Source: CAVSUR01 sp963731285 (GTDB lineage: Bacteria; Actinomycetota; Actinomycetes; Streptosporangiales; Streptosporangiaceae). Taken from it: a stretch of DNA of 64,000 nt. The stretch lies in assembly GCA_963731285.1 (NCBI GenBank), contig CAVSUR010000014.1, forward strand, positions 434,001 through 498,000, given 5' to 3'. The position numbers and the translations under genes were made by a program. This document shows, piece by piece, positions 8,746 to 18,119 of this stretch. Under the pieces are notes generated by a model that was not told the origin of the DNA, made no database searches, and worked only from the letters and a program-made list of their open reading frames with translations. Within the stretch, counting starts at the first letter, position 1; each line of letters opens with the position of its first letter.

Positions 8746-9150
8746 TCAACGTATATATCCGGCCGGGTGCAGAGATCCGGCTGGCCGCAGCCTGAGCGGC
8801 GATACCGTGCTCCAGCTGCTGCTTGTCAGCCGGAACGGCCGGGGTGATCAGCTCGGCGCAGGCGCGCGTCATCCGCCCCGGCGCGCCTGCCCGGCTCCCG
8901 GGCTGGCAGCCGGGGCGCCCCGCACTACGCTGGCCGACGAGGCGCCCCGGCCGCCTACTATAATATCACTAAATCTGACTAAACAAAAAATCCCCGCTGC
9001 CGCCAGATTCCGAAGTGGCGTAACCCCGGCCTGGGCCGCCCGGGGCAGCGCGCTTCACCCGCAGGCCGGTCGCCACCAACCGCAGGCCGCGCCCGGGAGT
9101 ACTGGCTGCCGTGGACGCGCGAGACCCCTGGCCGCCGCCGCCCAGCTCCG
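8746..9150. other. Intergenic region with an AT-rich patch
   Basis: No gene is supported here. At about 8958-8992 the base composition flips to A+T-rich, with TATAAT on the plus strand and a T6 run on the minus strand. It could be a promoter, the tail of a terminator for the leftward amidohydrolase transcript, or a small foreign scrap. The rest is featureless. Confidence 0.4.
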
Positions 9151-9171
9151 GGACTGGGCCCAACCCAGTCC
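9151..9171 (-). terminator. Hairpin after the amidohydrolase gene
   Basis: A perfect 8-bp stem (GGACTGGG/CCCAGTCC) with a 5-nt loop lies 6 bp beyond the amidohydrolase stop. There is no immediate T-run, as is usual in high-G+C actinomycetes. Confidence 0.6.
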
Positions 9172-9176
9172 GCCCG

Positions 9177-10310
9177 CTAGCTCAGCCGGTACACGCGGCG
9201 GGCATTTTCCGAGCCGATCAGCTCGGCCACCCGGGCGGCGTCGGCAGCCGTCCAGGCTCCGTCGGCGACAAAGCCGCCGGTGACGGCGGCCAGGTCGCGG
9301 CGGAACCCGATCGCCGCGAGATAGTGCAGCTCGGGCAGGCCGAACGCGTCGGATGAGTACAGCATCTTATGGAACGGGGCCAGCTCGAGCGCCTCGGCCA
9401 GCACCGCCGCGGAGCGCGCGCCGACGTGGTTCAGTGCCTCGCCCACGTCCAGGTACACGTGCGGGAAGATGTTCGCCAGCGCGCTGGCCTGGCGATGGAA
9501 CGGATAGCAGTGCAGCAGCATGACCGGCGTGCCAGCCGGCTGGGTGGCGAGCAGGAAGTCGTGCAGCAGGGACGGGTCGGCCCGGTGCAGCCGGACGTCG
9601 GGGTCGCCGAGTCCGACGTGGAACTGCAGCGGCAGCCCGGTGTCCACGGCGGTCCAGATCAGGTGCCGCAGCAGCACCGGGTCATCGAGCCGGGCCGCAT
9701 GGCCGGCCGCCAGCCGCCGCAGCCAGCGGCCTGCCGCGCTGCTCACCTCGGCCGCGCTGGGGCGCCCCGGGTCGAAGTCCAGCCCGTGCCGGTAGGCGGC
9801 GATGGACTTGAGCCCGACCGCCCCGGCGGCGGCGGCCGCCAGCTCCGCGGTGAACCGGTCCGCGAACTCCGCGGCCAGGGTCCCGGCCCGGCCGATCCTT
9901 TCGGCCACGGCCTCCAGCCGGATGATCTCGTGCGCGGGCGCTCCGCTGGCGGCGCCGAGCGCGCCGGGGCCGCACACCTCGGCGGCCTGGTAGCCGGTGT
10001 CCACCAGCCAGGCTGTTATCCCGGCCCCCCGCAGCAGCCGGCGGCTCACCTCGGCCGTCCCCAGCTCGGCGCGGCGCTGGACATAACGGCCGGCCGATGC
10101 CGACGCCTCCAGGTCAAGCACCGGCGCGCACCAGCGGCGCACCGCGAACCCGAGCGGGCTGTCGAACATCGTGGTGCCGGGCGGCGGCGGCCAGGGGCTC
10201 TCGGTCAGCAGCTCCTCAAGACCGGCGCGGTCCAGTTCGCCGGTGACGACGCCGTGCACGTGATGGTCGATCAGCGCCAGCGGCTGGGCGCTCGCGGTGG
10301 TGCTCGGCAC
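9177..10310 (-). CDS. Amidohydrolase-2 family protein, FluG N-terminal type
   Basis: This is a 377-residue metal-dependent TIM-barrel hydrolase. It has the HxH metal motif near the N-terminus (LIDHHVHG), a barrel-strand His (LQFHVGLGD), a further His (MLLHCYPFH) and a late Asp (YSSDAFGLPE). The overall layout matches amidohydrolases related to the N-terminal half of FluG and to gamma-glutamyl-anilide-type hydrolases. The true substrate is unknown, and no glutamine-synthetase-like partner is adjacent. A GTG start at 10310 has GGAG six bases upstream. Confidence 0.75.
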   Translation of the reverse strand: MPSTTASAQPLALIDHHVHGVVTGELDRAGLEELLTESPWPPPPGTTMFDSPLGFAVRRWCAPVLDLEASASAGRYVQRRAELGTAEVSRRLLRGAGITAWLVDTGYQAAEVCGPGALGAASGAPAHEIIRLEAVAERIGRAGTLAAEFADRFTAELAAAAAGAVGLKSIAAYRHGLDFDPGRPSAAEVSSAAGRWLRRLAAGHAARLDDPVLLRHLIWTAVDTGLPLQFHVGLGDPDVRLHRADPSLLHDFLLATQPAGTPVMLLHCYPFHRQASALANIFPHVYLDVGEALNHVGARSAAVLAEALELAPFHKMLYSSDAFGLPELHYLAAIGFRRDLAAVTGGFVADGAWTAADAARVAELIGSENARRVYRLS

Positions 10311-10627
10311 GGGGTCTCCGTTCGGCAGGCGGAACCGGCTCCGCGGTCGCTACCGGCGCCGGCCGACGACGGCCGGCCAGGGCGCAGACCGCTGGCTCAC
10401 GGCAGTATCCAAGCATCTCGCACCACCGCGAGCAGCCCGCAGCTTGCGCCTGGGGCCGGACATCGTCTTGTAAATCACGCCGCCGGCGAAGCCGAGCTCC
10501 GGTCAGCGATGCCGTCAGGCTCCGGGCCCCGTGATGCGCGCCCCGGAGCGGGCGGGGTGTTTAGCGTGGGACCGCCGTACTGTGAAGTGGTGGGCAGGCA
10601 GGCGATGGACGGCGCCGGGTGCGCGGC
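10311..10627. other. Divergent intergenic region
   Basis: This region lies between the amidohydrolase gene and the RseB-like gene, and both promoters should be here. I see no clear -10/-35 pair, operator palindrome or small gene. Confidence 0.4.
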
Positions 10628-11765
10628 ATGAGCCTCCGGGCGCGCTGGCGCTGGGCGGTGGTGGCAGCAGGGACTGCCGTGCTGGCCGCGCTTCCCGCAG
10701 TCGTCGCGGCGGTGCCGGTCCCGGGGTCGGGCATCAGCCCGGCCGCGCTGCGCGGCAAGATCCTGGCCTCCGCCGCGCTGCCCTACCAGGGCTACGCCGA
10801 GAGCACGGCTGATCTCGGGCTGCCGTCCCTGCCGTATCTCCAGGACGTGAGCAGGCTGCTGGACGGGACCATCGACCAGTACGCGTGGTACCGCTCACCG
10901 GGTCACTGGCGCGCGGACGAGCTCACCACGGCGGGCGAGAATGACGTCTACCAGGTCGGCCGGATGACCTACCTGTGGAGCTTCGCCTACCGCCTGCTGT
11001 CGCGCGTGACCGGTAGCCAGCCTGTCCGGCTGCCGCGGGCGGCGGACCTGCTGCCCCCGCCGCTCGGCCGCCGGCTGCTGGGACTGGCCACTGCGGCAGA
11101 TCACCTGTCGCGGCTGCCTTCCCTGCGGGTGGCCGGAGTAGACGCGGCCGGACTGCGGCTGGTGCCGGCCGGCGCGGCGACCACCATCGGCGCGATCGAG
11201 ATCTGGGCCGACCCGGCCACCGGCCTGCCCGTGGAAGTCAGGGTCATCGGCCGCGGCGCACGGCAGGCCGCCCTGACGACCAGCTTCCTGCAGCTGAGCC
11301 AGCGCCGTCCCGCCCTGGCCGCCGTGCTCCCGCATCCGGCACCGGGTACCGACATCGCCACGGCCCGGCTGCCGGCCCTCCGCGGCATCCTGAACGGCGA
11401 CGGCGACGGCGACCATGACGACACCCCGTTTCCCGCACAGCTGGCCGGGCTCAGCCGCACTACCGCCCAGGCCGGTCTCTACGGCCTGGCCACGTACGGA
11501 GCCGGGCTTCTCCCAGCTCGTCCTGGCGCCGCTGCCGGGGCGGGTGGGCCGGCAGGCAGTCAGCGCCGCGACCCGGGCCGGTGCCCCCGCGGTCACGCTG
11601 GCCGGCGGCTCCGGGATACTGGTCCGCACTCCGCTGCTGACGGCCCTGCTGGCCACCTCCCAGTTCCGAAGCCGGACTTTCCTGCTCACCGGCGCGGTGA
11701 GCCCGGCCCTGCTGGAGAGCGCGGCCACTGGTGTGCTGGCCCGGTTCACCAGCGGGCCGCCATGA
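10628..11765 (+). pseudogene. RseB/LolA-like exported protein with a frameshift
   Basis: This is an exported protein of about 378 residues, resembling sigma-E regulatory RseB/LolA-fold proteins found beside ABC exporters in actinomycetes. It has a signal helix (about 6-31), then a long beta-rich domain with YQGYAESTADLGLPSLP and AIEIWADPATGLPVEVRV. The frame ends sense at about 11503 (GLATYGAG) and resumes one frame over as SQLVLAPLPGRVG, running to a stop at 11765. That stop overlaps the ATPase ATG (ATGA), so the second frame is the genuine C-terminus. One extra base at 11501-11508 explains everything. As read, the upstream half runs into the ATPase frame and makes a false 707-residue fusion. 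Confidence 0.7.
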
Positions 11766-12742
11766 TCGTCACCCGGTCGCTCAGCAAGCGGTTCGGGAAG
11801 GTTCTGGCCGTCGACCAGATTGACCTGGACGTGCGCGAGGGGGACAGGTATGGCTTCCTCGGCCCGAACGGCTCCGGCAAGACCACGGTGATCCGGCTGC
11901 TGCTCGGCCTGGTCTACGCGACCAGCGGGACGATCGAGATCATGGGCAAGCCCATGCCTGCCCGGGCTGCGGAGCTGCTGCCCGCCATCGGCTCCCTGGT
12001 GGAGGGGCCGTCCTCTTACGGGCACCTGTCCGGGCGGGCGAATCTCTCCCTGCTGGACGCTTCGGGCCGGGCGGGCAGCCGCCGCACCCGGCGGCGCCGG
12101 ATCGGCGATGCGCTGGAGCAGGTCGGCCTGGCCGGGATCGACAACCGCGCGGTCAAGAAGTACTCGCTCGGGATGCGCCAGCGGCTGGGACTCGCCGCGG
12201 CCATGCTGCGCGCGCCGCGGCTGCTGATCCTCGACGAGCCGGGCAACGGGCTCGACCCGCAGGGCATCGTGGAGATGCGCGACCTGCTCGCCGGGCTCAA
12301 CCGGGCCGGGACCACGATCTTCCTGTCCAGTCATCAGCTCGCCGAAGTGGACCTGCTGTGCTCCCGGGTGGGCATCGTCGATCGCGGGCGCCTCGTTCTG
12401 CAAGAGGATCTTGACGTACTGCGGGCGCCCACCGGCCGGGTGATCGTCCGCAGCCCGGACGCGGATCGTGCGGCGGCGGCGCTGGACGGCAGCGTCGAGC
12501 GCCGGGACGGTGATCAGCTGATCGTGGCGGCCGACCCCGCCGAGCTGAACGCGCGGCTGGTCGGCGCGGGCGTGCGGGTCACCGAGATCGGCCCCGAGCG
12601 CCGTTCGCTCGAGGACCTGATGCTCGCCGTGACCAGCTCCGGGTCAGATCGGGTTGACCTGGCCGGGCGGCGCGGCGGCCAGGCAGGCCCCGGCCGCGGC
12701 GGCCGGGACGTCAGCCCGGCAGAAGGCGGTGGCCCGAAGTGA
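11762..12742 (+). CDS. ABC transporter ATP-binding protein
   Basis: This is a 326-residue ATPase of a drug/lantibiotic-type ABC-2 exporter. It has Walker A GPNGSGKT at 34-41, the signature YSLGMRQR near 134-141, Walker B LLILDEP at 154-160 and the switch His in SSHQ. The C-terminal 80 residues are an accessory domain ending in a Gly/Arg-rich tail. It overlaps its neighbours at both ends (ATGA upstream, GTGA downstream), forming a coupled operon with the RseB-like protein and the permease. The exported substrate is unknown. Confidence 0.9.
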   Translation: MIVTRSLSKRFGKVLAVDQIDLDVREGDRYGFLGPNGSGKTTVIRLLLGLVYATSGTIEIMGKPMPARAAELLPAIGSLVEGPSSYGHLSGRANLSLLDASGRAGSRRTRRRRIGDALEQVGLAGIDNRAVKKYSLGMRQRLGLAAAMLRAPRLLILDEPGNGLDPQGIVEMRDLLAGLNRAGTTIFLSSHQLAEVDLLCSRVGIVDRGRLVLQEDLDVLRAPTGRVIVRSPDADRAAAALDGSVERRDGDQLIVAADPAELNARLVGAGVRVTEIGPERRSLEDLMLAVTSSGSDRVDLAGRRGGQAGPGRGGRDVSPAEGGGPK

Positions 12743-13584
12743 TCAGGGTGGAGCTCGTCAAGCTGGTGCGCCGGCCGAGGAGCTGGGTCAGCGTCGGCCT
12801 GCTCTGCGGCCTGCCGGTGATCGTCGCCGTGTTCGTCGCGGTCACGCACCTCGCCCCGCCGCCGGGCCAGGGGCCCCCGCTGCTGTCGGCCGTGCTCGCC
12901 AGCGGATCGCTGTATCCTGCGGCGGCCCTCGCGATCGTGCTGCCGATCTTCCTGCCGATTGCCGTCGCGGTCGTGGGCGGGGATTCCATTGCCGGCGAGG
13001 CCAGCGCCGGCATGCTGCGATATCTGCTGGCCAGGCCGGTCGGCCGGACCCGGCTGCTGGTGGCCAAGCTCGCCGCCCTGATCGCGTATGTGCTGGCTGC
13101 CGTCATCCTCGTCGCGCTCACCGCCTACGCCACCGGAACCCTGCTCTTCGGCTCGAAACCGGTTGCGGCCACTCCCGGCGGCCTCACGGCCGCCAGCGTC
13201 GCGACTAGCTCGCTGTCAGGATCCGCGCTGACGCCCGTCCAGCTGCTGCTGCGCATTGCCGGCGCGGTGGCGTTCATCGGCGTGTCGATGCTGGGCGTCG
13301 GCGCGATCGCGCTGTTCCTGTCCACGGTCACCGATTCTTCCCTCGGCGCGGCCCTCGGCGCACTAGCCGTGCTGATCGCCAGCGAGGTGCTGGTGACGCT
13401 GAACTCCACCTCGGCGATCAGCCCCTACCTGCCGACCCGGTACTGGCTGGCCTGGATCGACTTCTTCCGGCAGCCGGTGCTATGGCGCAACATCGACCGC
13501 GGGTTCGCCGTGCAGGGCGTTTACGTCGCGGTATTCCTCGCCGCGGCCTGGGCGCATTTCGCGACCAAGGACATCACGAGCTGA
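12739..13584 (+). CDS. ABC-2 type permease
   Basis: This 281-residue integral membrane protein has about six hydrophobic helices. The first follows LVKLVRRPRSWVSVGLL, and a GEASAGMLRYLLARPVGRTRLLVAK segment is typical of ABC-2 permeases, where the coupling helix contacts the ATPase. The GTG start overlaps the ATPase stop. It is the last gene of the exporter operon. Confidence 0.88.
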   Translation: MIRVELVKLVRRPRSWVSVGLLCGLPVIVAVFVAVTHLAPPPGQGPPLLSAVLASGSLYPAAALAIVLPIFLPIAVAVVGGDSIAGEASAGMLRYLLARPVGRTRLLVAKLAALIAYVLAAVILVALTAYATGTLLFGSKPVAATPGGLTAASVATSSLSGSALTPVQLLLRIAGAVAFIGVSMLGVGAIALFLSTVTDSSLGAALGALAVLIASEVLVTLNSTSAISPYLPTRYWLAWIDFFRQPVLWRNIDRGFAVQGVYVAVFLAAAWAHFATKDITS

Positions 13585-13625
13585 CGGCCGGCCTGGCTGA
13601 GCCCGCGGCCGACGGCCGGGCGGCA

Positions 13626-14419
13626 TCAGGCCCGGCAGTCGCCCGGTACCGGGCGCCGGAGCAGGCCGGGGCCGATCGCGCGCAAGACGATGGCCTGCAC
13701 CACGGGACTGGTGGGCAGCTGGGAGTGGCTGATCCGCAGCTGCGGGCAGACCGCCTGAACCGGTACGTCGATGGCGCCCGCCAGCCGGGCCGAGTCCGGC
13801 GGCATGACTGTCGTGTCACCGGTGGACCAGAGCGACAGCCAGCGCAGCCGGCCGGGCGCCCTGGCGGCCAGCGCGGCGAGCAGGCTGCTCCCGGGCACGA
13901 GCTGCTGGCAGGCGGCCGGGCAGGCATCTGGCGCGAGTGCCGCTGCCGCGGCGGCGATGGACGTCCCGTGGAACGGCGAGCCGAGGGTGATCACCCGTCT
14001 TGCCTTGCGATCCCCGCCATCGTCGCGTGCCCACACCAGGGCGGTGACGCCGCCGGCCGAGTAGCCGATCACGTCGACGGACGAGGCGCCGGCGCCGAGC
14101 GCGCGGGAGACCGCTGCATTGAGCACCCCGGCATCGGTGATCAGGCTGCCGGTGCCGTTGCCGGGCAGGCGCACTACGGTTGCCGCGCGCCCGGTAGCCC
14201 GGATCCGGCCGGCCAGCACGGACAGCGCGCCGGTGCTCCCGCCATAGCCGGGAACCAGCAGTACCGGTCCTGGCCGGCTCTGCGCTGGGTAAGCTCCCGG
14301 CGGCACGCTGGCCTGCTGGTTCACAATCACGAAGGCGGCCGCGAAGCGGCTACCACGGCCAGCAGCGCAAGCCCGGCGGCGAAGGCCTTCCGGCGCGGGG
14401 AAAGGCTGGCGAGCAACAC
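13626..14419 (-). CDS. Secreted/membrane-anchored alpha/beta-hydrolase (lipase), N-terminal frameshift
   Basis: This lipase-class alpha/beta hydrolase has an oxyanion strand VLLVPGYGGSTG, the nucleophile elbow GYSAGG and a GSPFHGT segment characteristic of bacterial triacylglycerol lipases. Four cysteines in the C-terminal half (DACPAACQQL, AVCPQL, PGDCRA) suggest disulfides outside the cell. The natural N-terminus appears to be a GTG at 14419, with AAGGGGG-like SD sequence before it and a hydrophobic stretch (KAFAAGLALLAVVAA). That stretch is one frame away from the rest, so a one-base shift near 14345-14352 breaks the signal helix. An in-frame start exists only farther out, at 14465, giving an implausible Arg-rich leader. 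Confidence 0.65.
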
Positions 14420-14608
14420 GGCCGCCCCCTTCCCGCGTGCAGCGCTCCGGCCGGTGCGCGGACAACTGACGAGGTTATGTGATCCGGGTGACCCGGCCTG
14501 GATGCCGGCCTGCGGCGCCGGGGAAGGCGGCCCCGGCGCTCGCGCCGTCCAGCAGGCTGACCTGCCGACGCGCCGGAAGCCGGCCCGGCCCGAACATGAT
14601 CTGATTGA

Positions 14609-15709
14609 TCACGGGTACCGAGCCGGACGGGATGATCGCGTCCGCGGTCCCGGTGCCGCCCCTCGCGGCCTGGCGTGCGCTCGCGCGGAGGTGATGCTGC
14701 TCGGTCCGGCTGCACGTAAGTTTTTGATTACACGATTCCGGGAATTTACTTCGCCGTGGCCGTGGCCATTGGCGTAATCGCCCGCCGGGCCGCCGCCACC
14801 AGCGAGGATTTCCTGCTCTCCGGCCGCTCGCTGCCGGCCTGGGTGACCGGGCTGGCCTTCATCTCCGCCAGCCTCGGCGCGATCGAGATCCTGGGCATGG
14901 CCGCCAGCGGCGCGCAGCGGCCGGGCTCCGCAGACCACGGTGGCGGCCATCTGCCCGGACCGGGTCACCCGCGGGCTCAGCCCCGCCGCGGCGAAGAAGG
15001 CGGCCGCGACCGGAGCCTGGCGCTCGCTGGTCTCGATCAGCAGCACGCCGCCGGGCGCCAGCCAGTCCAGCGCCGCGGCCGCGACCCGCCTGGCCACGTC
15101 CAGGCCGTCCGCCCCGCCGTCCACCGCAAGCGGCGGCTCGTGCAGGCGCGACTCGGCCGGCAGCAGCGCGATCTCGCCGGTCGGCACGTAGGGCACGTTC
15201 GCGGCCAGCACGTCGATGCGGCGCCGCAGCGAGCCGGGCAGCGGCGCGAACAGGTCGCCCTGGTGCACCTGGCCGAGGCCGGCCAGATTGCGCCGTGCGC
15301 ACGCCACCGCGACCGGATCGGCGTCGGCGGCGTGCAGTTCCACTTCGCCCAGCGCTGCGGCCAGCGCAGCGCCGATCGCCCCCGCGCCGCAGCACAGGTC
15401 CACCACCACTGTGCCCGGCGTGCGGGCCAGCGAGGCGGCCTGCCGCACCAGGAACTCGGTGCGACGGCGCGGCACGAACACGCCGGGCTCGACGGCGATC
15501 CGCAGGCCGCAGAATTCTGCCCAGCCCACGACCTGCTCAAGCGGCAGGCCGCCGACCCGCCGGTCCGCCATCGCGGTCAGCTCCGCCGGGGTCGCCGCCG
15601 CGGATATCAGAAGGTCCGCCTCGTCCTCGGCGAACACGCAGCCGGCCCCGCGGAGCCGGGCGATGATCTCCGCCCGGCAGCAGGCGGGCACCGCGCCGGT
15701 CCTGGTCAC
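14609..15709 (-). CDS. HemK-like protein N5-glutamine methyltransferase with a foreign C-terminal tail
   Basis: This is a SAM-dependent methyltransferase of the PrmC/HemK class, which methylates glutamine side chains of proteins such as release factors. Motif I is VVDLCCGAGAIG, and the active-site NPPY is the variant NVPY (AANVPYVPTGE), as in the actinobacterial 'putative N5-glutamine methyltransferase' group. Homology ends around ATVVCGARP at about 14920. The last ~100 residues of the open frame are antisense to a transporter remnant and are not a real domain. The gene has probably lost its own stop through a rearrangement at 14915-14925. It is not beside prfA, so it may be an accessory copy. 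Confidence 0.75.
   Translation of the reverse strand: MTRTGAVPACCRAEIIARLRGAGCVFAEDEADLLISAAATPAELTAMADRRVGGLPLEQVVGWAEFCGLRIAVEPGVFVPRRRTEFLVRQAASLARTPGTVVVDLCCGAGAIGAALAAALGEVELHAADADPVAVACARRNLAGLGQVHQGDLFAPLPGSLRRRIDVLAANVPYVPTGEIALLPAESRLHEPPLAVDGGADGLDVARRVAAAALDWLAPGGVLLIETSERQAPVAAAFFAAAGLSPRVTRSGQMAATVVCGARPLRAAGGHAQDLDRAEAGGDEGQPGHPGRQRAAGEQEILAGGGGPAGDYANGHGHGEVNSRNRVIKNLRAAGPSSITSARAHARPRGAAPGPRTRSSRPARYP
14720..14917 (+). pseudogene. N-terminal remnant of a sodium:solute symporter (SSS family)
   Basis: About 66 codons translate into a recognisable first part of an SSS transporter: YTIPGIYFAVAVAIGV, then the signature RRAAATSEDFLLSGRSLPAW and GLAFISASLGAIEILGMAA. A TAA codon lies immediately before it in frame with no start codon between, and homology stops abruptly where the HemK gene's 3' end begins on the other strand. 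It is a dead fragment marking a rearrangement joint. Confidence 0.7.
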
Positions 15710-16107
15710 CCGCCGGGCCGCGCGGTCGTCTCGCCGGCTGAGCGGTGCCCGGGGGGCGGTTCCGCGCCATCGGGCCGGCTCGTCACGGTTTCGTCCTCCC
15801 GGTTGCGGCCGGCCTCACGGCCGCGCCACTGGATGACCCGGCTGGCCGCGGTAAGGAATGCCCCGGTCTGCGCCCTGCCGGGCAGCTGCCCCGCAACTTT
15901 ACCCGAGGCGGATATCCTGGTCCGCGCGGATGATCTCGTCCCGCATCGCCCGCACTGGAGCGAGTGCGCGATGCCCTCCGCGATGCTATACGCAGGCGTC
16001 CGCCGGCCCCGGCATATAACCGGATGCCGGTGACCTGCCCGGGGAGCGGTGCCGCATCATAGTGCCATGGCCATCGGCGAAGCCCGGGCCGCGACCGTGC
16101 GGCACGC
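15710..16107. other. Intergenic region before the amylosucrase gene
   Basis: No gene is supported. Short open frames here lack family features and ribosome-binding sites. No TCACCC-N5-GGGTGA palindrome is present. Confidence 0.4.
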
Positions 16108-18033
16108 ATGTTCAGGCTAGACCCGGCGGCGGAGCAGGACGCGCGGCAGCGGCTCGGCCCGGACGAGGCGGACGCCTTCCTGGCCCGGCTTGAGCAGCTG
16201 TCCTTTGACATCGTCGAGCCGCTGGAGCAGGTCTACGGCGGCAGCACGGATGTGACCGGCCTGGTCGCCGAGCTGGTGGCTGACGCGCTGGACGCGGCCG
16301 TGGCCCGGCCGCCCGCACTGCGGCGGCTCGACCGCCGCCGCGAGATCGACCCCGCCTGGTTCCAGCGGTCCCGGATGATCGGCTACGTCTGCTACGCCGA
16401 CCGCTTCGCCGGCTCCCTGGCGGGCGTCCGGCGGCATCTGGACTACCTGGCGGAACTGGGCGTCACCTACCTGCACCTGATGCCGCTGCTGCGGCCCCGG
16501 CCCGGGCCGAGCGACGGCGGCTACGCCGTCGAGGACTACGGCGCCGTGGACCCGCGCCTGGGCACGATGGCCGACCTGGAGACGCTCGCGGCCGGCCTGC
16601 GCGAGCGCGGCATCGCCCTGTGCATCGACCTGGTGCTCAACCACACGGCCCGGGAGCACGAGTGGGCCCGCCAAGCGGCCGCGGGGGAGCCCGGCTACCG
16701 CGACATGTACCTGATCTACCCCGACCGCACCGAGCCGGACAGCTATGAGGCCACGCTGCCCGAGGTATTTCCCGACGTCGCGCCGGGCAGCTTCACCCAG
16801 GTGCCGGGCGTGGGCTGGGTCTGGACCACGTTCCACGACTATCAGTGGGACCTGAACTACGCCAATCCCGCGGTGTTCCGCGCCATGCTGGCCACGATGC
16901 TGGCGCTGGCCAACCGGGGCATCGACGCGCTGCGGCTGGACGCGGCGCCGTTCTTGTGGAAGCGCAAGGGCACCAGCTGCCAGAACCAGCCGGAGGCCCA
17001 CCTGCTGGTGCAGGCGTTCCGCGCGCTGACCCGGCTCGCCGCGCCCGGCCTGGTGCTCAAGGCCGAGGCGGTCGTCGCCCCCGAGCAGCTGGTGCAGTAT
17101 CTCGGCGGTCATGACCAGTACCGGCCTGAGTGCGACCTCGCCTACGACAACCAGCTCATGGTCATGCTCTGGTCCACCCTGGCCACCCGGGATGTCCGCC
17201 TCGCCGAGCACGCGCTGGCCCGCCGCCGCCCGGCCCCGGCGCCGACCGCCTGGGTCTCCTATATCCGGTGCCACGACGACATCGGCTGGGCGGTATCCGA
17301 GGCCGACGCCTGGGCCGTCGGCCTCGACGGCTTCGCCCACCGCCGGTTCCTCAACGACTTCTACGCTGGCCGGTTCCCCGGTTCGTTCGCCCGCGGTGAG
17401 ATCTTCCAGTACAACCCGGCCACCGGTGACGCCCGGATCAGCGGCAGCGCGGCCGCGCTGTGCGGGATCTCCAGTGCGCAGGCGGCCGCCAGCGCTGATC
17501 AGCTCACGGCGGCGATCAGGCGGCTGGAATCGATGTATGCCGTCGTGTTCTCCTTTGGCGGCATTCCGCTGATCTATTCCGGCGACGAGCTCGCCACGGG
17601 CAACGATCCGCGCTGGGACCACGATCCCGGGCACTCCCGCGACAACCGGTGGATGCACCGGCCGCCGATGGACTGGGCCGCCGCGGCGCGCCGCGGCGAT
17701 CCCGGCTCGGCCGAGGGCCGGGCGTTCACCGCGCTGGCGGGCCTGGCCCGGGCGCGGCGCGGGCTGCTCGCGCTGCGGTCCGGCGGCCAGACCGAGATCC
17801 TGCCAACCGAGAACCGCAGCGTGCTGGCCTACCGCCGCGCGCATCCGCGCAGCGCCCCGTTCCTGTCGCTGACGAACTTCAGTGACGTCACTCAGTCGGT
17901 CGAGGCCGGCGTCGTCGGCCGCGCCGGGCTGCGCGAGCCCCGGCACGCGCACTCCACGGCGGGGAAAGTCACTATCACGGCAGGCCGGATCGAGCTGGAG
18001 CCCTGGAGTTTCGCCTGGCTCAGCGGCCACTGA
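16108..18033 (+). CDS. Amylosucrase (GH13)
   Basis: This 641-residue GH13 enzyme of the amylosucrase subgroup transfers glucose from sucrose to make an alpha-1,4-glucan and fructose. All four GH13 regions are visible: DLVLNHT (174-180), the nucleophile in GIDALRLDAAPF (Asp278), the acid/base in LKAEAV (Glu320) and RCHDDIGW (His389-Asp390). The first 80 residues form the helical N-terminal domain of the family. The late segment GGIPLIYSGDELATGND fits as well. The length matches known amylosucrases. It stands alone, with UMP kinase 86 bp downstream. The ATG at 16108 has no clear ribosome-binding site but gives the expected N-terminus. Confidence 0.9.
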   Translation: MFRLDPAAEQDARQRLGPDEADAFLARLEQLSFDIVEPLEQVYGGSTDVTGLVAELVADALDAAVARPPALRRLDRRREIDPAWFQRSRMIGYVCYADRFAGSLAGVRRHLDYLAELGVTYLHLMPLLRPRPGPSDGGYAVEDYGAVDPRLGTMADLETLAAGLRERGIALCIDLVLNHTAREHEWARQAAAGEPGYRDMYLIYPDRTEPDSYEATLPEVFPDVAPGSFTQVPGVGWVWTTFHDYQWDLNYANPAVFRAMLATMLALANRGIDALRLDAAPFLWKRKGTSCQNQPEAHLLVQAFRALTRLAAPGLVLKAEAVVAPEQLVQYLGGHDQYRPECDLAYDNQLMVMLWSTLATRDVRLAEHALARRRPAPAPTAWVSYIRCHDDIGWAVSEADAWAVGLDGFAHRRFLNDFYAGRFPGSFARGEIFQYNPATGDARISGSAAALCGISSAQAAASADQLTAAIRRLESMYAVVFSFGGIPLIYSGDELATGNDPRWDHDPGHSRDNRWMHRPPMDWAAAARRGDPGSAEGRAFTALAGLARARRGLLALRSGGQTEILPTENRSVLAYRRAHPRSAPFLSLTNFSDVTQSVEAGVVGRAGLREPRHAHSTAGKVTITAGRIELEPWSFAWLSGH

Positions 18034-18119
18034 CCCGGCGGCGCCGGGCCGCGCCCTGCGGGCATGCGATACCGTTTGCGCGGTCGCCAGTGCGAGCGGC
18101 CGGGAAAGGGGGCCCGACC

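Noticed and set aside
10619..12742. A natural 707-residue exported-domain/ABC fusion
   Set aside because: The second reading frame carries the true C-terminus of the first protein and overlaps the ATPase ATG; the linker in the fused frame is nonsense.
14609..14912. A C-terminal domain of the HemK-like protein
   Set aside because: It is the antisense of a recognisable transporter fragment and has no methyltransferase features.
15900..15946. Start of an S4-type RNA-binding protein (MRDEIIRADQDIRLG) on the minus strand
   Set aside because: A stop follows after about 15 codons, there is no ribosome-binding site, and the rest of the domain is not visible.
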